Of a DNA stretch of 12,008 nucleotides, positions 6,833 to 12,008 are shown piece by piece. The notes beneath the pieces were generated by a model. It saw only the letters and a program-made list of their open reading frames with translations. It was not told where the DNA came from and ran no database searches. The position numbers were made by a program, and so were the translations under genes. This DNA comes from Ruixingdingia sedimenti. Its GTDB lineage: Bacteria; Pseudomonadota; Alphaproteobacteria; Rhodobacterales; Rhodobacteraceae. The stretch lies in assembly GCF_031432425.1 (NCBI RefSeq), contig NZ_JAVKPH010000056.1:1-12008 (forward strand), read 5' to 3'. How positions within the stretch are numbered: position 1 is the stretch's first letter; every line of letters starts with the position of its first letter.

Positions 6833-8338
6833 TCAGCCGTAGACGGCCGCCCACCGCTCTATCAGGCGGCTTTGCAGCACCCGCGCGCGTTGCGTCCATT
6901 CCGCGCCGCCCGCGGGCCGTTCCCGTTCTGCCGCCGACAGCCGGTCGCGTCGGGCCACATCGGCGGCGAAGATGGCGAAGGACAGCACCCGGCCCGACGG
7001 CATCGTGGCATAGCCCCCCAGCCCCGAGACGAAGTTGAGCGTCCCGGTCTTGGCCGCGACCGTCACCGGCCCGGCCTTCATCGGCCGGCCGCGGTCGTCG
7101 CGCAGGGCGAAATCGCGCAGGATCGGGCGCAGTGGCCCGCCCGCGCCCACCTGCGCCAGCACCAGCGACAGATCCGCCGCCGAAATGCGCGAGGCCGCCC
7201 CCAGGCCCGAATGGTCCACGAACCGCGGCGCCACGCCATGGCGCGCGCGCAGCCATGCCGACATGCGCGCCCCCGAATCCGCCAGCCCCCCGGCGCCCGA
7301 TGCCGCCAGCCCCACGACCTCTGCCGTCAGGTTGGTGGAATGGCGCAGCATGTCGCGCAGGATGACCTGCAAGGGCGCGCTGGCGGCTTCGGCCAGAACG
7401 GTGCCCTGCACCGCGCCGGCGGCGGTGCGGGGCTCGGGCAGGTCGATCCCCTGCGCGCGGGCCAGCGTCTGGAACACCTCGGCGGCGTAAAGCTCCGGCT
7501 GGCGCACGGGCAACCAGCGGCTGCCCCCCTTGCCGAGCGCCGCCGCCGCGACCGTCCAGCTTTCGCGCCGCCCCTCCTGCGCATAGGTGAACAGCGGCGC
7601 CTGCCGGTCGACCACGCGCATGCGCGCCATCTGCACCTGCGGCACGAACCGGTCGGCGCGGGCGTCCATGCTGACCTGCCAGCCCTTCTGCGCCCGCTTC
7701 CATTCGAAATGCACGCGGTTGAAGTTCAGGTTCAGCCCCGACACCGCCGGATTGTAGCCCACATGGTCGGGCTGGTCGGCGGCGATCGCGGCGATATGCG
7801 GCAGGGCGCCGCCATGCACCAGGAACCGCCCCGTGATCCCCCGCACCCCGCGCGCCCGCAGCGCCGCGGCCAGATCGCCCAGGGTGTCGCTGGTCAGCGT
7901 CGGATCGCCGCTGCCGGTCAGCACCAGATCCCCCTGCACCCGCCCGCCCGCGACCGGCCCCGTGGCCAGCAGACGGGTGGCGAAGCGATACCCCGCCCCC
8001 AGACGGTCGAGCGCGTAGAGCGCCGTCACCGTCTTGGCCACGCTCGCCGGCGGCAACGGCAGGTCGGCGTCGAAGCCTTCCAGCAGCGCGCCGGTATTGC
8101 CGTCGCGCACCGCAAAGCCGACCCGCCCGCCAAGCCGTGCCGCGGCGATCAGCGCATCGGCCCCCGCGACCTGCACCTGCGGCGCCCGCACCACGGCGGG
8201 CGCGGCCAGCCGCACCGCCCCCGGGCGCGGCATCGGGCGGAGAGATCGCGTGGGCGGCTCGGCCAGCGCGGGGGCGGCCATGGCGGCCGCCAGCCCCGCC
8301 AGAACCCCGCGGCGCGTGAAATGGTCAGATGCGCTCAT
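6833..8338 (-). CDS. dacB: D-Ala-D-Ala carboxypeptidase/endopeptidase, PBP4 type (peptidase S13)
   Basis: This is a 501-residue periplasmic enzyme that trims or cuts D-Ala cross-links in peptidoglycan. The three penicillin-binding motifs are present: S-x-x-K as SVAK (S99, K102), S-x-N as STN (334-336) and KTG (430-432, in AAKTGTLN). The long insert between the first two motifs (about 110-330) is typical of PBP4/S13 and includes LTGSGDPTLTS (140-150) and NLNFNRVHFEW (203-213). The N-terminus, FTRRGVLAGLAAAMAAPALA, looks like a twin-arginine signal with an Ala-x-Ala site near residue 26, so Tat export is likely. The ATG overlaps the rpoN stop as ATGA, with no strong ribosome binding site, which suggests coupled translation. 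It lacks the C-terminal membrane anchor of low-molecular-weight PBP5/6, as expected. Confidence 0.92.
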   Translation of the reverse strand: MSASDHFTRRGVLAGLAAAMAAPALAEPPTRSLRPMPRPGAVRLAAPAVVRAPQVQVAGADALIAAARLGGRVGFAVRDGNTGALLEGFDADLPLPPASVAKTVTALYALDRLGAGYRFATRLLATGPVAGGRVQGDLVLTGSGDPTLTSDTLGDLAAALRARGVRGITGRFLVHGGALPHIAAIAADQPDHVGYNPAVSGLNLNFNRVHFEWKRAQKGWQVSMDARADRFVPQVQMARMRVVDRQAPLFTYAQEGRRESWTVAAAALGKGGSRWLPVRQPELYAAEVFQTLARAQGIDLPEPRTAAGAVQGTVLAEAASAPLQVILRDMLRHSTNLTAEVVGLAASGAGGLADSGARMSAWLRARHGVAPRFVDHSGLGAASRISAADLSLVLAQVGAGGPLRPILRDFALRDDRGRPMKAGPVTVAAKTGTLNFVSGLGGYATMPSGRVLSFAIFAADVARRDRLSAAERERPAGGAEWTQRARVLQSRLIERWAAVYG

Positions 8339-9651
8339 GCCCGCAGCCTAGCCGATGGCGCCGCCGACTCGCAAGCCGCGCGCGTCCCGTCCTGTGCCCC
8401 GTCCCGTGCCCGGGCCGCGGCGGGGGGGATGCCCAATTGGCCGCGGTACTTCGCCACCGTGCGCCGCGCGACCGCCAGCCCCTCATCCGCCAGCCGTTCG
8501 GCCAGCGCGCCATCGCCCAGGGGCGCCGCCGGATCCTCTGCCGCCACCAGCCGCGCCAGCGCGGCGCGCACCTGCGCGACCGCAACCCCATCCGCCGCCG
8601 TCCCGGAAAAGAACGCCGTCACCGGCATCTCGCCGCCCGGTGTGCCGATGCGCAGCCCGGCCAGCGCCCGGCTGACGGTGCTTTCATGCAGCCCCAGATC
8701 CTCGGCCAGATCCGCCTGCCGCAGGGGGCGCAGCCGTTCCGCCCCGCCCTCCAGCGCCGCCGCCTGACGCTGCGCGATGGCCGCCACGATCCGCAACAGC
8801 GTGGCGTTGCGCCGTTCGACCATGGCCAGCACCCGCGCAGCCTCGCGGCGGGCGCGATCCTCGGCCGGGCCATCGCGCAATGTGGCCAGCGGCAGCGACA
8901 GATCGTCCAGCATCACCTGCCAGTCCCCGCCCGCATCCCGCACCACCCGCAGATCGGGCGCCTTGGGGCAGGCCGGGGGCGGCGCGGGCGCGGCGGCGAA
9001 ATGCGCGCCGGGCTTGGGATCCAGGCGGCGCAGCGCACGGGCGCGGGCGGCGACCTCGGCCTCCGCCACCCCCGCCAGCCGGGCGAGCGTCGCCAGATCC
9101 CCCGCCGCCAGCAGGTCGAGCCGGTCGAGCAGCACCGCCATCACCGCGTCCAGTTCGCCCGCCTCCTCGGCCTGCAACCGCAGGCATTCGGCCAGCGACC
9201 GGGCGAAAAGCCCCCGCGGCTCGATCCGCTGCAACCGCGCCAGCACCGCCAGCGCCTCGGCCTCGCCCGCCCCCGCCCGCCGCGCGACCTCGGCCACCGG
9301 GGCGCCGAGCCAGCCCGAAGGCTCCAGCACGTCGAGGAAATGCAGCGCCAGATCGCGCGCAGGCCCGGGCGGAAACAGCGCCGCGACATGGCGCGACACA
9401 TGGGCGTAAAGGCTGGGCCCCGCCGCCGCGACCTCCGCCTGCGCGGGCCCCTCCTGCCCGGCGGCGAACCCCGACCCGAACACCGCCCGCCGCGACAGCG
9501 CGATCCAGGGGTTCGCTTCGGCCAGCCGCTGCAAATGCTGCGTCAGTTCGGCATTCGTCATGCGCAGCAGGTCGAGTTCCTGCCGCATCGCGGGGCTCAG
9601 CGCGATCCGCGCCCTCTGGCGCATCGCCACCCCATTGCCAAGCCGCGCCAT
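8335..9651 (-). CDS. rpoN: RNA polymerase sigma-54 factor, divergent
   Basis: This is a 438-residue protein that binds core polymerase and directs it to -24/-12 promoters activated by AAA+ enhancer-binding proteins. Region I is short and poor in Gln: ALSPAMRQELDLLRMTNAELTQHLQRL (17-43), then ANPWI. The core-binding domain follows (about 80-215, with LQRIEPRGLFARSLAECLRLQ at 140-160 and DPKPG at 211-215). A helix-turn-helix lies at 310-333 (DLGLHESTVSRALAGLRI). The RpoN box reads ARRTVAKYRG (395-404); most sigma-54 factors end this motif in Glu, here Gly. About 30 further residues follow. The ATG at 9651 is preceded by a G-rich stretch rather than a clear AGGAGG; Met at codon 10 is an alternative. 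Rhodobacteraceae often carry several rpoN paralogues, and this one looks divergent. Confidence 0.87.
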   Translation of the reverse strand: MARLGNGVAMRQRARIALSPAMRQELDLLRMTNAELTQHLQRLAEANPWIALSRRAVFGSGFAAGQEGPAQAEVAAAGPSLYAHVSRHVAALFPPGPARDLALHFLDVLEPSGWLGAPVAEVARRAGAGEAEALAVLARLQRIEPRGLFARSLAECLRLQAEEAGELDAVMAVLLDRLDLLAAGDLATLARLAGVAEAEVAARARALRRLDPKPGAHFAAAPAPPPACPKAPDLRVVRDAGGDWQVMLDDLSLPLATLRDGPAEDRARREAARVLAMVERRNATLLRIVAAIAQRQAAALEGGAERLRPLRQADLAEDLGLHESTVSRALAGLRIGTPGGEMPVTAFFSGTAADGVAVAQVRAALARLVAAEDPAAPLGDGALAERLADEGLAVARRTVAKYRGQLGIPPAAARARDGAQDGTRAACESAAPSARLRA

Positions 9652-9680
9652 CCCCCGCCCCGGTCCTTGCCTCGGGACAG

Positions 9681-9708
9681 AGCCTAGCAGCGCCGCCGCC
9701 CGCGGCAA
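9681..9708 (-). promoter_or_regulatory. Candidate rpoN-dacB promoter
   Basis: On the minus strand, TTGCCG (9708-9703) is followed after 16 bp by TAGGCT (9686-9681). It lies between the hppD 3' hairpin and the rpoN start at 9651, leaving a leader of about 20-25 nt. Base match is moderate (-35 four of six, -10 three of six). Confidence 0.35.
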
Positions 9709-9715
9709 GCCCCCT

Positions 9716-9738
9716 CCGCCCGCACCACCGGCGGGCGG
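9716..9738 (-). terminator. Hairpin directly after hppD
   Basis: CCGCCCGC and GCGGGCGG (8 bp, 7-base loop) pair perfectly and begin one base after the hppD stop codon at 9740-9742. There is no T-run. It could end hppD transcription or protect the mRNA end, and it argues for rpoN having its own promoter. Confidence 0.5.
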
Positions 9739-9739
9739 T

Positions 9740-10834
9740 TCAGGACGCCTTCAGCACCCCGCGTTCGATCTGGTCCTGTTCGATCGACTCGAACAGCGCG
9801 CGGAAGTTGCCCTCGCCGAAGCCGTCGTCGCCCTTTCTCTGGATGAACTCGAAGAAGATCGGGCCGATGACCGTGCGGGAAAAGATCTGCAACAGGATCC
9901 GCGTCTCGCCGCCGTCCACCACGCCCTCGCCGTCGATCAGGATGCCGTGCTTCGCCATCCGCTCCACCGGTTCCTCATGGCCCTTCACCCGGTCGAAGGA
10001 CATTTCGTAATAGGCCATCGGCGGCTTGGGCATGAAGGTCACGCCGCGCTCGGCGATGGCGTCGACCGAGGTGTAGATATCGTCGGTGCCCACCGCGATG
10101 TGCTGGATCCCCTCGCCCTTGTACCGCTTGAGGTATTCCACGATCTGCCCGGTCTCGCCCCGGTCCTCGTTGATCGGGATGCGGATGCGCCCGCAGGGCG
10201 AGGTCAGCGCGCGGCTGAAAAGGCCGGTATACTTGCCCTCGATGTCGAAGAACCGGATCTGGCGGAAGTTGAAGAGCCGGCCGTAGAAGTCGAACCACGT
10301 ATCCATGTTGCCCTTGTGGACGTTGTGGGTCAGGTGGTCGAGATAGTGGAAGCCCACGCCTTCGGGCTTGGGCCGCGCGATGAAGTCGAACCCGTCATAG
10401 GGGTTGGCGCCTTCGCCATACCGGTCGGTGAAATAGATCAGCGAGCCGCCGATGCCCGTGATCGCGGGCCAGTCGAACGCCTTGCCGGGGCCGTCACAGG
10501 GCGTCGCGCCCATCTTCACGGCATGGTCGAAGGCATGGCGCGCATCGACCACGCGCCAGCCCATCGAGGGCGCGCAGGGCCCGTGTTCCTCGACGAAGCG
10601 GCGCGCGTGGCTGCCGGGTTCGTCGTTCAGGACATAGGTGATGTCGCCCTGCTGCCACAGCTCGATCGCCTTCGTCCGGTGGCGCGCGGTCAGGGCATAG
10701 CCCATGCGGGTGAATAGCGCGCGGAGCGTGTCGGGCTCTGGATGGGCGAATTCGACGAATTCGAACCCGTCGGTGCCGGCGGGGTTGGCGTCGGAAATGG
10801 TGGCGCGCGGGGCGTCGTGCGGGAACGGGCCCAT
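9740..10834 (-). CDS. hppD: 4-hydroxyphenylpyruvate dioxygenase
   Basis: This is a 364-residue, full-length, non-haem Fe(II) dioxygenase that converts 4-hydroxyphenylpyruvate to homogentisate in tyrosine breakdown. The iron ligands are visible: H167 in YLDHLTHNV, H245 in GIQHIAVGTDDI and E329 in GPIFFEFIQRKGDDGFGEGNF, the last also being the C-terminal signature. The N-terminal vicinal-oxygen-chelate domain (about 20-150) includes DGFEFVEFAHPEP (22-34). The ATG at 10834 has GGGAGA seven to eight bases upstream. No homogentisate dioxygenase or other tyrosine-pathway gene is in the window; the divergent Lrp/AsnC gene is the likely regulator. A possible extended -10, TGG then GATACT, lies at 10873-10865 on the minus strand. 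Confidence in function is high because all three ligands and both domains are present. Confidence 0.96.
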   Translation of the reverse strand: MGPFPHDAPRATISDANPAGTDGFEFVEFAHPEPDTLRALFTRMGYALTARHRTKAIELWQQGDITYVLNDEPGSHARRFVEEHGPCAPSMGWRVVDARHAFDHAVKMGATPCDGPGKAFDWPAITGIGGSLIYFTDRYGEGANPYDGFDFIARPKPEGVGFHYLDHLTHNVHKGNMDTWFDFYGRLFNFRQIRFFDIEGKYTGLFSRALTSPCGRIRIPINEDRGETGQIVEYLKRYKGEGIQHIAVGTDDIYTSVDAIAERGVTFMPKPPMAYYEMSFDRVKGHEEPVERMAKHGILIDGEGVVDGGETRILLQIFSRTVIGPIFFEFIQRKGDDGFGEGNFRALFESIEQDQIERGVLKAS

Positions 10835-10888
10835 GGTGGTTCTCCCTGTTCGTTGGCTGGACCCAGTATCCCACCGCCGGGGCGGGGG

Positions 10889-10950
10889 TTGCGCGCAAAG
10901 TTGTGCTTGAAATGCCGCTTACCTGCGCGCAATCCTTGTATTCGACACAA
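10889..10950. promoter_or_regulatory. Cluster of dyads between hppD and the Lrp/AsnC gene
   Basis: The 134-bp divergent gap holds several small inverted repeats: TTGCGCGCAA (10889-10898); an overlapping imperfect GCGCAA-AG-TTGTGC (10893-10906); a second CTGCGCGCAA (10923-10932), 34 bp from the first; and a TTGT-N7-ACAA dyad of 15 bp (10936-10950). Lrp/AsnC proteins bind as multimers to several ~15-bp imperfect dyads, so the arrangement fits control of hppD and of the regulator itself. The regulator-site link is inference. Confidence 0.42.
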
Positions 10951-10968
10951 ATCATGCAGGTTGCACGC

Positions 10969-11424
10969 ATGTTCGACGAAACCGATTCCCGGCTGCTGGC
11001 CATCGTCCAGCGCCGGTCCGACATCACCGCGCAGGATCTGGGGGCGGAACTGAACCTGTCGGCCAGCCAGGCCGCCCGCCGCCGCGCCCGGCTGGAGCAA
11101 GCGGGCGTGATCCTGGGCTATGGCGCGCGGCTCGACCCGGCGCGGTTGGGGCTGACGGTGCAGGCCTTCGTGCAGGTGCAGATGGCCGCCCACAACGCCG
11201 ACAACGCGCAGAGCTTTGCGCGCCTCGTGTCCACGCTGCCGGAAATCGTCAGTTGCTGGACCCTGACCGGCGAGGCCGATTACCTGCTGCGCGTCTGGTG
11301 CCCCGATCTTCAGGCGCTGAACCGGCTGATCCACCACCGCCTGCTGCCCCACCCCGCCGTCGCCCGGGTGCAAAGCCAGATCGTGATGGACCAGCCCAAG
11401 GCGGACGCGGGCCTGCCGGTCTAG
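10969..11424 (+). CDS. Lrp/AsnC-family transcriptional regulator
   Basis: This is a 151-residue protein. It has an N-terminal winged helix-turn-helix (about 5-50; MFDETDSRLLAIVQ, then LGAELNLSASQAARRRARLEQAGVILGY) and a C-terminal RAM/AsnC ligand-binding domain (about 62-140), with the characteristic TGEADYLLRVWCPD (100-113). The start at 10969 is chosen because the protein then begins, like its family, directly at the D-x-x-D-x-x-L-L helix, with AGG eight bases upstream. In-frame ATGs at 10954 and 10903 lack a ribosome binding site and would lie inside the operator-like dyads. Divergent orientation to hppD suggests it senses an aromatic amino acid or pathway intermediate and controls that gene; this is inference from position, a common arrangement for the family. 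Confidence 0.88.
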   Translation: MFDETDSRLLAIVQRRSDITAQDLGAELNLSASQAARRRARLEQAGVILGYGARLDPARLGLTVQAFVQVQMAAHNADNAQSFARLVSTLPEIVSCWTLTGEADYLLRVWCPDLQALNRLIHHRLLPHPAVARVQSQIVMDQPKADAGLPV

Positions 11425-11580
11425 GCTTTCCGGCGGCATCGTCTCCCGGGGCTCCGAATACCGCGTTTCTTACGGAACAATTCCGGCATGGGGCGGGAAG
11501 GGCATTCCCGGAGGGGGCGGAAATTTCGCCGGTATTGCGGCCGAAGTCACGGCGCAACCGCATGCCGCGCACAAGACTGC
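11425..11580. other. Non-coding stretch after the Lrp/AsnC gene
   Basis: I see no credible gene in these 156 bases. Small symmetric motifs occur: GGAA-CAA-TTCC near 11475, a distant pair AATACCG (11457-11463) / CGGTATT (11531-11537), and a GGCG-N7-CGCC self-complementary stretch (11516-11530). None has a recognised role. Confidence 0.4.
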
Positions 11581-11616
11581 AAAGAAAAAGGCAGGGCCGT
11601 AGCCCTGCCCTTATTT
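11581..11616 (-). terminator. Strong intrinsic terminator facing the minus strand
   Basis: GGCAGGGC (11590-11597) and GCCCTGCC (11602-11609) form a perfect 8-bp stem with a 4-base loop. On the minus strand it is followed at once by TTTTTCTTT (11589-11581), the best U-tract in the window. On the plus strand a weaker CTTATTT follows, so it may also end the Lrp/AsnC transcript. Its polarity implies a minus-strand transcript arriving from 11620-11930. Confidence 0.8.
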
Positions 11617-11635
11617 GGTGCAGTCAAGCTGCTTG

Positions 11636-11788
11636 TTAACAACTGGCCTGCGGTTTCTGAGCCTTCACTTTCGCATCGAAACACCCGAAGGTCAAGCGGG
11701 GCTGGAACCGCGGACCGGCCGCAACCAGGGCGGATCGACATTCCGCCTCGACGCACTGGTTGGCGAAGGCGTGTGCCTTCGCCACCAC
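11636..11788 (-). CDS. Short open frame of uncertain reality, overlapping repeat copy B
   Basis: If the GTG at 11788 is the start, this encodes 50 residues (VVAKAHAFANQCVEAECR, then SALVAAGPRFQPRLTF and a Lys/Gln-rich tail ending QASC), with the TAA at 11636-11638, 20 bp before the minus-strand terminator. The frame is open further upstream to the IS end. G predominates at first codon positions, as in genes. Copy A, in the same relative frame, reads VAKAVAFA, five residues, AECR; of the twelve residues conserved from that V to the L three residues past AECR, five use a different synonymous codon. Against coding: no ribosome binding site, third positions less GC-rich than neighbouring genes, four cysteines, and a one-base gap that breaks the frame further 5'. 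I do not recognise the product. It could be a remnant cut by the IS insertion. Confidence 0.18.
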   Translation of the reverse strand: MVAKAHAFANQCVEAECRSALVAAGPRFQPRLTFGCFDAKVKAQKPQASC

Positions 11789-11831
11789 GATCAGATCGCG
11801 CTTCCCCGGCCGGGCGCCCAAAGCCCCCGGC
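11736..11831 (-). repeat. Hairpin repeat element, copy B
   Basis: Read on the minus strand: GGGGGCTTTGG, then a perfect 10-bp stem TGGCGAAGGC / GCCTTCGCCA (11784-11775 and 11770-11761) with a 4-base loop, then GAATGTCG (11743-11736). The GAATGTCG-to-stem spacing equals that of copy A (25 bp between block starts), and the stem to CCAAAGCCCCCG spacing is 57 versus 58. Downstream on the minus strand lies a U-tract terminator (11590-11609). The only large difference from A is that A ends against the CHAD stop codon. Confidence 0.55.
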
Positions 11832-11933
11832 GTCTCCGTCTCTAACGGTACCGCCACGCGACGGGCGGGGGAAACGCGGTGCGCTTCCTGATCCCGCCCG
11901 GCCAGACCATGGGCTGAATGTCGATTGGTCCTA

Positions 11934-12008
11934 GGGCGTGTTGACAAAAGGGATTCACCGGGCGCGGTGATCGTGATTCAAGCTGGTATCTGCAATGGAG
12001 ACCAGCGT
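11934..12008 (+). mobile_element. Left end of an IS5-family insertion sequence (truncated by window)
   Basis: The terminal sequence starts GGGCGTGTTGACAAAAGG and continues to a ribosome binding site, GGAGA (11997-12001), seven bases before the window edge, exactly where the transposase ATG would begin. I recognise this leader from IS5-family elements common in Rhodobacteraceae; this is recall, not a search. The preceding CTAG/TA at 11931-11934 is a plausible target site, since IS5-group elements duplicate short TA-containing targets. A CACCG/CGGTG hairpin (11956-11969) lies inside the end. The transposase and right end are outside the window. Confidence 0.68.

Noticed and set aside
6872..9687. 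Long plus-strand open frames opposite dacB and rpoN
   Set aside because: Arg/Pro/Gly-rich shadow translations; the minus-strand frames carry complete catalytic and sigma-54 motifs.
9652..9739. Possible sigma-54 (-24/-12) autoregulatory promoter before rpoN
   Set aside because: A GC-like -12 near CTTGCC exists but no TGG at the required distance; spacing is wrong.
8872..10010. Plus-strand Pro/Arg-rich frame over rpoN and hppD
   Set aside because: Composition is that of an antisense GC shadow and it spans two real genes.
10903..10968. Longer N-terminus for the Lrp/AsnC regulator
   Set aside because: The extra 22 residues lack family similarity, have no ribosome binding site and overlap operator-like dyads.
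1..12008. tRNA, rRNA or CRISPR array
   Set aside because: No cloverleaf with CCA end, no ribosomal signature and no regularly spaced repeat array were seen on either strand.

Overview
The window is very GC-rich, with codon third positions dominated by G and C, and its protein content points to an alphaproteobacterium of the Rhodobacteraceae (Paracoccus/Rhodobacter-like). The evidence is an archaeal-type class I lysyl-tRNA synthetase, a divergent sigma-54 factor, a Tat-type PBP4 and a small TerB-like protein, all of which resemble Rhodobacteraceae proteins. The genus cannot be fixed from this stretch. Almost everything here is chromosomal housekeeping or accessory metabolism. The only clear mobile DNA is the left end of an IS5-family element at the right border.

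Layout, left to right: the 5' end of acetyl-CoA synthetase (minus, runs off the window); a 402-bp AT-richer divergent control region; a HugZ/PNPOx-like flavin-binding protein (plus); a GC-rich terminator hairpin; a 766-residue pectate-lyase-like right-handed beta-helix protein (minus); a divergent region; a CHAD-domain protein (plus); a convergent junction that carries copy A of a hairpin repeat; class I lysS (minus); a compact divergent promoter region; a TerB-like protein (plus); a terminator hairpin; then three minus-strand genes read in the order hppD, rpoN, dacB. rpoN and dacB overlap by ATGA and are probably translationally coupled. A hairpin after hppD and a promoter candidate before rpoN suggest that hppD is a separate unit. 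Divergent from hppD is an Lrp/AsnC regulator, the obvious candidate to control it, with several dyads in between. The last ~580 bp hold no firm gene: they contain a strong terminator facing the minus strand, copy B of the hairpin repeat overlapping a short open frame, and the IS end.

The gene functions are mostly unrelated: acetate activation, tyrosine catabolism, lysyl-tRNA charging, peptidoglycan trimming, sigma-54 transcription and probable polyphosphate binding. No multi-gene defence, secretion or biosynthetic system is visible. The most interesting unexplained signal is a pair of diverged ~96-nt elements, 7.2 kb apart in the same orientation. They share a 10-bp hairpin stem, a GAATGTCG block and a GGGGGCTTTGG block at nearly identical spacing, and copy B lies upstream of the only U-tract terminator in the window. 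They could be a dispersed structured-RNA or repeat family, or remnants of a short gene. A second neat feature is a pair of divergent promoters (lysS and terB) whose -35 and -10 boxes interlock exactly.
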